This document shows, in pieces, positions 55,677 to 64,000 of a stretch of 64,000 bases of DNA (position 1 is the stretch's first letter; each line of letters starts with the position of its first letter). The DNA is from Clitopilus passeckerianus (Eukaryota; Basidiomycota; Agaricomycetes; Agaricales; Entolomataceae): contig CALYLX010000127.1 in the NCBI GenBank assembly GCA_944990035.1, forward strand, positions 310,001 to 374,000. The letters are read 5' to 3'. Under the pieces are notes generated by a model. It was not told the origin of the DNA and did no database searches. It worked only from the letters and a program-made list of their open reading frames with translations. The translations under genes were made by a program, and so were the position numbers.

Positions 55677-58600
55677 TTAGGTAGTTTTCTGAGCGGATGA
55701 CTTGGACGAGTAGAACTCAAGTCCCAATTGGCTTCGGAATTTTCCGAATTTGACATGTCCCAGATTTTTGGTGAACATATCTGCCGGGTTTTGTTCTCCT
55801 GGTATGAACTCAACATTGACGATGCCATTTTCAATGCATTCACGAATATAGTGATAGCGGATGTCAATGTGTTTCGTTCGTTTTTCCTGAACAGGGTTTG
55901 ATGCAATGAATAACGACCCTTGGTTGTCACCAGCGATAGGTGTCGTATCATATTCAATCCCGATCTCGGAAAGGAGAGATTGAAGCCATGTGACTTGTCT
56001 ACATGTGTCAGACAAGGCCATGTATTCGGCTTCAGTAGACGAGAGTGCAATTGTTTTTTGTGCACGTGATTGCCAACAGATGATTCCATCAGCAAGTTTC
56101 ATGAAAAATCCGGATACGGATCGGCGGGTATTCTCATCAGATGCCCAATCACTGTCTGTAAATGCTACTAAACCTTTATTGGATGCACCGTTGTAAACGA
56201 GTGCATATTCTTGAGTTCCAATAAGGTATCGTAGAATATATTTAGCCTTATCAAGATGTTCCTTGGAAGGATTAGCAGAGAACTGCGACAACTTAATTAC
56301 AGCGTAAGCGATGTCCGGTCGGGTGCCCAGCATCAGATACAGTAGTGATCCAATTACGGATTGAAACTGTGAACGAAGTTGTGGGTCTGGAGCCTGAGCG
56401 TTAGCCTTGGGCTTCCAACCAGTTGGTAGCGGTGTCGGAGCAGGTTTAGCATTAGTCATTCCAAAACGCTGTAGGACCTTTTTGAGATATGGCACCTGAT
56501 CAAGTTTGATCGTGTTACCAGTCCGAGAAATTCTCATGCGTAGGAATTCCTTAGCTTCTCCAAGGTCACGACACTCCCACTTCTTCATAAATTCGGATTT
56601 TTTCTTCAGAACAAGGTTCCGATCTGATCCGAAGAACAGGGCGTCATCAACATAGACAACGGCAATGACTATCTTGCCATCATTGGTTCGGTAAACGAAC
56701 ACGCCGGCATCAGAGATAGTGCGTTTAAAGCCAAGTGCTTCCATTGACTTTGACATTTCTCGCCACCACGAGAGTGATGCTTGCTTAAGCCCATATAGAG
56801 CTCTTTTGAGACGCAAGACTTTGTGTTCTTGGCCTTTGACAGCGAAGCCTTCAGGTTGTGACATATAGATTTCCTCATCGAGTAGTCCATACAAGAAAGC
56901 GGATTTGACATCAACACCTTCTATGTGCCATCCTTCTAATGCCGCAAGGGCAAATAATAGGCGCACAGTCTCAAATCGTACAACTGGGGAAAAGATCTCG
57001 TCAAAATCTATACCCTCGATCTGTGAGAAACCTTTGGCAACGAGTCTAGCCCTTTTCCGACCATCAGTTTTGATGTCGAAGACCCAGCGGTTTTTAACCA
57101 CTTTGCGGCCTTTAGGCAAATCAACAAGTTCAAAAACGTCACGTTCTCGGAGTGCCTCTAACTCCAATTGTGCCGCTTTCATCCATTCCTGTTGCTCCGC
57201 TTTTGGCAGTCGAGCAATATCACGAAATTGCATTTCGCGAATGTTTGATGGAAGACGGTTCTTTCCATCAGATAGAAGTGCATGATCCGGTGGTGTTGCA
57301 TTCTCATCAGATGACATAGTCATATTAGCCTGATGGAGCAAGTATTGGATCAGAGGCTCTCCTCCATCCTTGCACGCATTGTGCAACCAGGCGAGATCAA
57401 CGTCCATCTGATCTTCATCATTAGGTTGTTGATTCTTTGGATGATCATCCGGGGATGTATCCATGTTATCGCCTGTCTCTCCTTGATCTACGGTATTGCT
57501 TGGAGGTTGTTCGCTAGTAACCGGTGCATCTGGCCTAGTTGAAGTCATTTGAGAAGATGATTGATTGCTCTTTCTCTTTGGCTTCGATAGGTTTGGTGCG
57601 TACAGCCGGTGTTCATTTGGAATGCCTACAGTGCGTTTCCATTTTCGCTCTGATGCAATAGTTTCCTTCAATATTTCAGAAGGTAACCGGTCTTCGCCGT
57701 AGATGTTACCCGGTCTTCGAGTAACATTCCTCACACGTGTACCTCGACGTGGCTCAGTGGTGTTTGAAGAATCACCTCGGCTATTCTGAGGGTCAAAGTT
57801 GTTCCGTGATGGAATTGTGTGAGGTGGAGTCCATGTGTCCGGATTAGGATCACTTGGAGCATCCTCTTCCGTCGGGTTAGGTTTGTAGGACTGTTTACCC
57901 TTATCCTTGCTTGATAAGCGCGGAGAGGAAGGTGGAGAGGGAGAAGAGGATCGGGAATGATCATGTGAAGCGTGATCATTTGGATGTGATGGTCCTGGAG
58001 CCGTTCCAGAGTTATCATCATCCCCCGTTTCTTCAGGAATAGGTTGATTTGGGGTATCATCCTCCAAATCCGTCGAAGGGATTGGCTTATCGCCGACACG
58101 TGTAATGCCACGTTGTTTTTGATCAGGGCACCTTGGGAACAAGGTTTCATCAAAAGTCGCTGTGGTGCCTATAAATAGAGTATTGTTATGCGTCCGCATG
58201 AACAGGTACCCTTTGGTGCCACGAGGTTGGCCAAGATAAACCATCATTTCGCTTTTGGGGGATAGTTTATTGACACGTTTGTCCTCGGGTAGATAGACGT
58301 AGGCTCCACATCCGAACACTCGGAAATGAGTAATGTCCGGTTTCTCCTTGTGAATGATCTCATGTGGTGTGACCCACTTGAGTCGTCTAATTGGAGTGCG
58401 ATTTATAAGATGAGTCGCATGTTCCACGCTGAATTCCCACCAGGATGGAGGTAAGCAGGCCTCATGTCGCATAGACTCTGCTTTGTCCATAATGGTACGA
58501 TTAAGTTGTTCCGCACGGCCATTTTGTTGAGGCGTGTGTGGAGCGCTTTTGTGAACCTCGATGCCTAATTTGCGTAACGCGGCTTCAAATTTCATGAATT

Positions 58601-61331
58601 CACCACCCCCATCAATGCGCCATGATTTGATAGATGAACTGAAACGATTCTTGACCATCGCTTCAAATTCTTCCATCTTCTGGATGGCATCCGATTTCTT
58701 TTTAAGGAAACCAATCCAGACATGTGATGAATGATCGCAGAGGAATGTGATGATATACTTGTAGCCATGATACGATCTAGTCGGAAATTCCTTGAGATCG
58801 GAGTGTATCAACTCAAATGGCTTTGAAGCACGTGTTTCGGATGTCGGGAAGGATTTTGATGGCATCTTCCCTAAAGAACATCCTTTGCATACGGGGTTTT
58901 GCTTGGGAAATTCAAGCTTCTGTGGAACACCGCGTGTATGCACCTGAGCACGTTTAAGCACTTCTTTGGAGGGGTGTCCAAAGCGTTTGTGCCACGTGTC
59001 ATAGTTGGTATTCGTATTAACGATTGCCGGCATGGCAGTGTCAGGAGTAGATATTTGGGTACTAAGCCAATATAGCGTTTCACCAGGACAATGCGGTTTG
59101 CACTGCATCATAGCACGATTTTCTTCCTTAGAATAGAAATACATGCTAGATGATGATCCACGAAGTAGCAGACCATCGTCTTGTAGAAAATGTCCCATAG
59201 ACAAAAGTCTTACTGAGAGCTCTGGGAAGTAGTAGACAGGATACAACCGTGAGGTTATTTCTACCGTCTGCTTGGAACCGGGTTTCTCGAGTTTGTGTCT
59301 TAAGATGACAGTGCCTCTGCCAACGACTTTGCCTCTTCCGTTAGCAGTGATGACTGATCCGAAGTCGCCTTCTTCAAAGTCTGCAAAGTCATCGAGAGTG
59401 TGTGTCAAATGCATTGACGCTCCGGAATCCATTATCCAGTTGGCTGTTCCGTTTTCAGGAACTTTTCCCTTTCGGCAAGTTGTACATTTAGCAGCATGAT
59501 TGTCATATTGTTGTGACGTTTGAGTCACAGATCCTAGTACGGGCATACAAATCATAGGGGAGGTATGCATAGAGTCCGAAATGTGCGTATGTAAAGTATC
59601 AAAAAAGTCCGTGTGATTGCGAGAATTAAGCTGTCGCTGGTTCCACCGAATCTTCTCCGAAGAGTGAATCGTAGAAGGCGTCACTATGACTTTTTGATTA
59701 GCACAGGATCTGATATCATGTGAAAATGGTACTTGCCTGTCGTCCATATCAAGATCGACAGTTTCCTCCAACTGCTCACCAGTGACCATGGGAGAACCTT
59801 GACGCTGATCTTCGATTTCCATTTCCTCGGCCCAATTGCTAGTGATGGCAGGGCCATCAAATTCGAAAGGGGTAAGAGAGCGAGAACGCTTCTTTGGGCG
59901 AGGGGAATCGTCAATCTTATTGGCGCGCTTGTCCTTAGAAGATTTTTTGGACGGACGTTGGCGCGGGTCAATGGTTTTGCCGCAGTTGCTGGCGTGTACA
60001 AGTGGCAGTTTGCTAGGTGCTACCCAGCAGCCACAACGAAGTTGACACGTCAGCTCCTCTTCATACTTGGCGTGATCAGGATGCTCACATGATTCGTCAT
60101 TGACGCAATCCAAGAGATGAGGGTAAGGGCAATTCTCCCGAAGGATCGTAGCATAATCCTTTTCAACACCGTCAATAACACGTTTGGTGTCCCAGTAGCC
60201 TGGGAGACAACCCACCCGGATGTTATAGTCGTGGATACCGCATGCCAAGAGGAGTTCACCATCAGTGAATTGGCGATCCTCATGGAACTTTGCCATCAAA
60301 GGCGAAAGATACCTGCGTTCGATAGGCATGTTCATGCGTTCGAGGAACGCCTTGGCTTGTGCGTATCGGGGGTCAACTTGATCACCGGATTTACCGGGAC
60401 CAGTCCACGAAGCGGGTGGTGAAACACGTTCAGAGAGCGTGACACCAAGACGGTTAATGAGAGCGACCTTAGAGGTCGTCGGTGGAGATGGAGCTACAGG
60501 AGCAGGGGGTTGATGGATGGCTGCCGAAGCAAAGCCTAGGACCACATTGGCGTTACCGGATTGTTGCTTGTTCCCTTTGCTGGTGTTAGCACGGTGAGTT
60601 TTCTTCTTCTTGTCAGAAGAGCCCGAAGATTCGCCTTGCGGCTTAGACTGCTGTTGGTTTTGACCCTTTTTGTGTTTCGGATCAAAACCCTTGCGCTTGA
60701 CAGCAGAAATCTTGTGGGCGGAGCCAGAAACACCAGAGGATCGGCGTTCAGCTTCAGCAATGATGGCCGCTCTGATGTCAACAAACTTCAAATCGGCAAT
60801 CTTCTTGCCGCTTGACAGTTGCATGGCTGCAACTGCATCCCATTTGGCGGGGATAGCAGCAAGCAAGATCATTGCTTTGATAAACTCAGGGATTTTGGCG
60901 TCTCCTAAATTGGAGTCGAGACGCTCAAACAACACATTAAGATTGCTTATTTGCGGAGTTGGGGCGGAGCCATCCAACTTGAATGCAATAGCTTTCTTAA
61001 AGTCGACAAAGACGACAGATGGGCCAGGGGTAGCATATGCTTTCTCGAGACTGTCCCAAGTTTCCTTGGCAGTGTCTCCAACGTGAACGCGCATACCCTG
61101 GGAAAGTGTCAAAGTGATGTCGCCGATAGCTTGATCATCTTTGCAGTCCCAATCCTGTGCTGCCTTAGTCTCTTCCAGCTTAGGTGGAGATGACTCAGTC
61201 GGGCGGGGAATACCGCCGTTCGTGTACTGCCACACTCCTTTTGATTGGAGATAGGCTTTCATCTGTTCCGACCATTGGATCCAGTTACTTCCATCAAAGA
61301 TGGGAACAAAGTTCTTGACGTTTGACGACAT
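55677..61331 (-). CDS. Copia 2 Gag-Pol polyprotein, 1884 aa
   Basis: One open frame starts at ATG 61331 (MSSNVKNFVPIFDGSNW). Gag covers roughly residues 1-480, with the UBN2-like helical region of copia Gag (MKAYLQSKGVW). Protease has WIMDSGASMH at about residue 630. The GAG-pre-integrase histidines are near 785 (HKRFGHP), followed by C-x2-C (CKGCSLGK). Integrase has D,D,E in HSDLKEF (about 841), IDGGGEF (about 910) and PQQNGRAEQ (about 940). RT begins near 1420, with VDVKSAFLYG (about 1475) and YVDDALFFG (about 1563). RNase H has TDSDWASDE (about 1725) and SSTEAEYMAL (about 1767). The single Gag-Pol frame without a shift is usual for copia-type elements. All catalytic residues named are present. 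Confidence 0.95.
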   Translation of the reverse strand: MSSNVKNFVPIFDGSNWIQWSEQMKAYLQSKGVWQYTNGGIPRPTESSPPKLEETKAAQDWDCKDDQAIGDITLTLSQGMRVHVGDTAKETWDSLEKAYATPGPSVVFVDFKKAIAFKLDGSAPTPQISNLNVLFERLDSNLGDAKIPEFIKAMILLAAIPAKWDAVAAMQLSSGKKIADLKFVDIRAAIIAEAERRSSGVSGSAHKISAVKRKGFDPKHKKGQNQQQSKPQGESSGSSDKKKKTHRANTSKGNKQQSGNANVVLGFASAAIHQPPAPVAPSPPTTSKVALINRLGVTLSERVSPPASWTGPGKSGDQVDPRYAQAKAFLERMNMPIERRYLSPLMAKFHEDRQFTDGELLLACGIHDYNIRVGCLPGYWDTKRVIDGVEKDYATILRENCPYPHLLDCVNDESCEHPDHAKYEEELTCQLRCGCWVAPSKLPLVHASNCGKTIDPRQRPSKKSSKDKRANKIDDSPRPKKRSRSLTPFEFDGPAITSNWAEEMEIEDQRQGSPMVTGEQLEETVDLDMDDRQVPFSHDIRSCANQKVIVTPSTIHSSEKIRWNQRQLNSRNHTDFFDTLHTHISDSMHTSPMICMPVLGSVTQTSQQYDNHAAKCTTCRKGKVPENGTANWIMDSGASMHLTHTLDDFADFEEGDFGSVITANGRGKVVGRGTVILRHKLEKPGSKQTVEITSRLYPVYYFPELSVRLLSMGHFLQDDGLLLRGSSSSMYFYSKEENRAMMQCKPHCPGETLYWLSTQISTPDTAMPAIVNTNTNYDTWHKRFGHPSKEVLKRAQVHTRGVPQKLEFPKQNPVCKGCSLGKMPSKSFPTSETRASKPFELIHSDLKEFPTRSYHGYKYIITFLCDHSSHVWIGFLKKKSDAIQKMEEFEAMVKNRFSSSIKSWRIDGGGEFMKFEAALRKLGIEVHKSAPHTPQQNGRAEQLNRTIMDKAESMRHEACLPPSWWEFSVEHATHLINRTPIRRLKWVTPHEIIHKEKPDITHFRVFGCGAYVYLPEDKRVNKLSPKSEMMVYLGQPRGTKGYLFMRTHNNTLFIGTTATFDETLFPRCPDQKQRGITRVGDKPIPSTDLEDDTPNQPIPEETGDDDNSGTAPGPSHPNDHASHDHSRSSSPSPPSSPRLSSKDKGKQSYKPNPTEEDAPSDPNPDTWTPPHTIPSRNNFDPQNSRGDSSNTTEPRRGTRVRNVTRRPGNIYGEDRLPSEILKETIASERKWKRTVGIPNEHRLYAPNLSKPKRKSNQSSSQMTSTRPDAPVTSEQPPSNTVDQGETGDNMDTSPDDHPKNQQPNDEDQMDVDLAWLHNACKDGGEPLIQYLLHQANMTMSSDENATPPDHALLSDGKNRLPSNIREMQFRDIARLPKAEQQEWMKAAQLELEALRERDVFELVDLPKGRKVVKNRWVFDIKTDGRKRARLVAKGFSQIEGIDFDEIFSPVVRFETVRLLFALAALEGWHIEGVDVKSAFLYGLLDEEIYMSQPEGFAVKGQEHKVLRLKRALYGLKQASLSWWREMSKSMEALGFKRTISDAGVFVYRTNDGKIVIAVVYVDDALFFGSDRNLVLKKKSEFMKKWECRDLGEAKEFLRMRISRTGNTIKLDQVPYLKKVLQRFGMTNAKPAPTPLPTGWKPKANAQAPDPQLRSQFQSVIGSLLYLMLGTRPDIAYAVIKLSQFSANPSKEHLDKAKYILRYLIGTQEYALVYNGASNKGLVAFTDSDWASDENTRRSVSGFFMKLADGIICWQSRAQKTIALSSTEAEYMALSDTCRQVTWLQSLLSEIGIEYDTTPIAGDNQGSLFIASNPVQEKRTKHIDIRYHYIRECIENGIVNVEFIPGEQNPADMFTKNLGHVKFGKFRSQLGLEFYSSKSSAQKTT

Positions 61332-61550
61332 GGTAATCTGTCAAACAAGAATGTTAGCTTATGTTGCACATGCGACAGCGAGAAGCGTGCTATGAGCAAC
61401 AAGCTACAGCCCTCTATGCTGTGAACAGCGTAGAGTACTTCCTGAGCAATATCAAAGGTGCTGCCCTTCAGGCGCTACACTTTGAGCTCAGTGGCGAAGC
61501 CAAGCTGCACAGCGATCAGCTACAATTAAGTAGCGATCAGCTTGCAGGCA

Positions 61551-61562
61551 GGGCCCATAACC
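61551..61562 (-). other. Primer binding site of copia 2 (initiator tRNA-Met anticodon arm)
   Basis: On the element strand GGTTATGGGCCC directly follows the 5' LTR, as in copia 1, although the bases beyond it differ (TGCC here, TGAT there). Conservation of exactly these 12 bases between two diverged elements supports a primer role. Confidence 0.75.
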
Positions 61563-61976
61563 TGTCGAACAGGCACACCCCCAGCGAGGGAAGGTGCAGT
61601 AAGGCTACTAACCTGGGGTAGAGTAGAGTGAGGCTGTGAGAGCGAACTAGAGAGAAAAGAAGTGTAACTCCTTGTTGTATTGAGGTAAACTACTGCTAGT
61701 ATTTATACAAAAGGATAGAGTGCACAGACCATGTATATGTAAGCATATCTAGAATGTTCTGTGCTAAATATAGTATGGAATACACAAGGAATGACGAAGA
61801 ATGAGTCATACGTGAGTCATGATGATGTCATTGTGGAGCGGAATGTGCTAGAAGTATTTGTAATGCTCCACGTGTGTATGTCATGATAATGACGCAATCA
61901 AGTAATGTGATTTGTAGTCATGTGGTGTCACGTGACTGTTCATGTGACAAAGATGTGAGACGCGTCAAGTTCAACA
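61563..61976 (-). repeat. 5' LTR of copia 2
   Basis: 414 bp, one visible difference from 55243-55656, followed on the plus strand by GCATA (61977-61981). Confidence 0.95.
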
Positions 61977-64000
61977 GCATATGCATCTTGGGAAAATGGA
62001 AAGGTTTGCGAAGTTTTGGAACATTTGGATGCTTTTCGTCGATGGTGTACTCGCCGTTTTTGAACTGCTGCACCATGTACTCCTATTAAACAGGCCAGAG
62101 CGTAAATATGACATTCATATCGTCAACTCTGCTTGCGTACCTCGATAACATCAGAGAATTGGAGTATTGCCTCTCTTCCGCAAGCGATTGACTGGGCAGT
62201 ATGGACCTCCATGGAAATCCACATATCCATCTCGAGATACTTCTGAATGCAGCGCAGGAGAAGATGGCCCGGAGGGCTAGCTTCTTCTGTGAGCACATTA
62301 TGAGCGCCATAGATGATGATCTTGAAATGACGGGTTGGGGTTAGCGGCAGGTTTGAGAGTGAGAAACTTCGTACACTTACACGTAGAAGGTCCTCGTGCT
62401 TGTTTGCATCAGCAAAGTGGGTTTTGAGGGCCTTCTCAAAATGGCAAAGACCCCTCCAGCGGGGAAACGCAGCAATCCTGTGAGAATGGGTTCCTTAATC
62501 AGCTACAACTACGTCACTTGTGCAGTAGAAAATCTTACTGTGTGTCGATCTTTTTTGCCATTTGGTGCTTATGAGGGAGTTGGTCAACTTGATACTCAAC
62601 CTCAGGCAACAAGTGTTTGCCGCCGAGGCCATGTGCCCCGTTATGAAGGTGGTCCCATGAAAGTGCTTGATGCGGGTCAGAGTTTCCGATGTCCCAGAAG
62701 GCGTTCTATCGAATAAAGTGTCAGTACTGGCACTATTTAGCTGTGATCATCACTGAAATGCACCTTTATGTACCGTAGTCCTTCACCTTTGAACATTTTC
62801 TCCCGATTCTGAGCCGACATGTGCGCGGCAAGCTCGTAGTTCCGTTGGATAGACACTGATGATCTCATTGGGTGAGTCTGATGAAGATTGGCCTGGGTGG
62901 CCCTGGGAACGAGGCATACCGGGCACGGGCACCCTCCCTTTTCATCTCGGATGAGTGCCATAACAGACCTAATACCAGAAATGTGTGAGATCGTCAATCC
63001 AGCGGGGGGTGTATCGTAAAATTGGTACTTACTGCTCCTCATAATCGGCGGCAAGGATGAAGATGAAAGGGAAGAGATGCCGAACTATACCATCTCCGCA
63101 CTTAACCCAACAGCCAGTCTGTGAATTTTGCGCAAACTCCTGGAGCATGACACGGAAGGATTCGTGCCACACGGCCTTCTTGTAGTCAACAAACCGTGCT
63201 TTATGATCTTCGCCTTCGTCTGCGTTGACCTTTGTTAAGGCATCAGCCTGTAGCGAAGATTGCAGAATAAGTAGGGAGTACGAACCAGTGGGAGCCAGCC
63301 GACCACTTGAGTTGAGCCCCAACCAGCACCATTTTGCACGTGGCGAGGAAGTTGGGGGCAGTGCGCCATGATAGGGTATCCCTTCTCTGTGCAGAAAGAC
63401 GACAGGTGGATCTTATCGGCGTAGAGAGTGATCGCAAACGGCTTAGCGCCGTCTGGTAACTGTGACTAGTAGGACCGGATTCAGTGAGATTTTGCGTCTG
63501 TTTTATTTGTGAGACGTACCTGTATGTCCCATAACTGCTTCGCCGTCCATGGCTCATCAATAAAATGGACCCATTCCTCTCCATTCCATCTTGCTACCTT
63601 CTGAGCATCCCATTCGAATTGAGGTGCGAGAAAGGGATCCTGAACGAGGTCTGTCATGTACTCCCACAGAGATCGGCACCAGAAGTTGTGGTGCTTTTCT
63701 TCTCCTTTGTAGGTTGCTGTAACAAGGTGTTTCTCAAACTAAATTACCGTCAAAACATTAGCTCAATTCTTACAAAGATTGAAAGTGTCTCACCGGTGTC
63801 AACGTAGCAGCCTCCCTTTCCCATAACTCAATTACTTCACGGTGATTCTTGACGCAGATATTTTTGTTCCCTTTCAAAACCTTATCCAGCATCCTATCCA
63901 TCTGCTTGTTTGACAGTTGTGATTCCAGTTCGATCTCACAAAGTACGAATTCCGCCTCCGAGTGGAAATGTTTCCAGGGCTTTGAGTCCGACGGTAGTAG

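Larger units (their letters stand above)
55243..61976 (-). mobile_element. Ty1/copia element 2, complete and apparently intact
   Basis: The 414-bp LTRs (55243-55656 and 61563-61976) differ at one base that I could see (A/G near 55572 against its partner near 61893). The 5-bp duplication is GCATA. A primer site (61551-61562), polypurine tract (GCGAGGGGGTG, 55657-55667) and one Gag-Pol ORF of 1884 residues are all present. This is the best candidate for an active retrotransposon in the window. It sits in a codon of the Plavaka-type gene (KMHM/LQHAF). Confidence 0.95.
54189..64000 (-). pseudogene. Plavaka-type transposase gene (multi-exon, split by copia 2, 5' end outside window)
   Basis: On the minus strand exons chain from 64000 down to a stop near 54189 with introns of about 38-84 bp. 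Recognisable blocks are PWKHFHSEAEF (near 63980), FLAPQFEWDAQKV and EPWTAKQLWDIQ (63640-63520), DGAKPFAITLYADK, YPIMARCAQLP, QVVGWLPL (63460-63290), HLFPFIFILAADYEEQ (near 63080-63030), GCPCPVCLVPR (near 62930), NAFWDIGNSDPHQALSWDHLH (read in two parts, near 62700-62640) and FPRWRGLCHFEKAL (near 62460). After copia 2 it resumes with LQHAFDNIIQKG and KAHGPLKKWYLHRSNFKN, and ends with DDQDYFARLLFVFT and DTDMFLRIREM. These are hallmarks of Plavaka transposases of Agaricomycetes. Apart from copia 2 no stop or shift was seen. Type is pseudogene only because of that insertion. Confidence 0.8.

Overview
This window is a transposable-element cluster from a filamentous basidiomycete, most likely an Agaricomycete. 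The evidence is short GT-AG introns of about 36-66 bp, Plavaka-type and PIF/Harbinger DNA transposons, a Helitron with a PIF1-like helicase, chromodomain Ty3/gypsy and Ty1/copia retrotransposons, and fragments of NACHT/ankyrin (NLR-like) genes. No rRNA, tRNA, CRISPR or bacterial-type operon was seen. The species cannot be named from this sequence.

Layout. (1) 1-18388: an old Ty3/gypsy chromovirus (A), entered inside reverse transcriptase. Its last gene is split by a young relative (B, 2540-17038, target-site duplication GCACC). B is in turn split by an inverted near-identical copy (C, 6748-13993, duplication CAAGA). (2) 18389-22957: broken ankyrin and NACHT pieces around about 2.7 kb with no convincing gene. 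(3) 22967-29709: a decayed Ty1/copia element (copia 1, minus strand) without a target-site duplication. (4) 29710-46794: a minus-strand Helitron RepHel gene, broken by a PIF/Harbinger transposon (31591-35148, duplication TAA) and a third young gypsy copy (D, 37979-45223, duplication GGAAC), and cut off at its C-terminus by copia 1. (5) 47440-53344: a damaged JmjC-like gene, a Ser/Pro-rich ORF and an intact-looking five-exon gene of unknown function, all on the minus strand. (6) 54189 to beyond 64000: a multi-exon Plavaka-type transposase gene on the minus strand, split by an intact copia element (copia 2, 55243-61976, duplication GCATA) carrying one uninterrupted 1884-residue Gag-Pol ORF.

How the parts work together. 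The gypsy elements have the order LTR, self-complementary primer site, Gag, protease, RT, RNase H, integrase, chromodomain, a third ORF, LTR. The 11 nt just inside the 5' LTR are complementary to the predicted 5' end of the element's own transcript, as in the Tf1/sushi group. The third ORF encodes a protein with two variant zinc knuckles and is kept in both the old and the young lineage; I do not recognise it. The copia elements instead carry a primer site matching the anticodon arm of initiator tRNA-Met. The Harbinger encodes the usual pair of a DDE transposase and a Myb/SANT-like partner. Identical or nearly identical LTRs in B, C, D and copia 2 point to recent activity. Many reading-frame breaks in B, C and D are single-base differences in homopolymer runs and may be assembly errors rather than decay.
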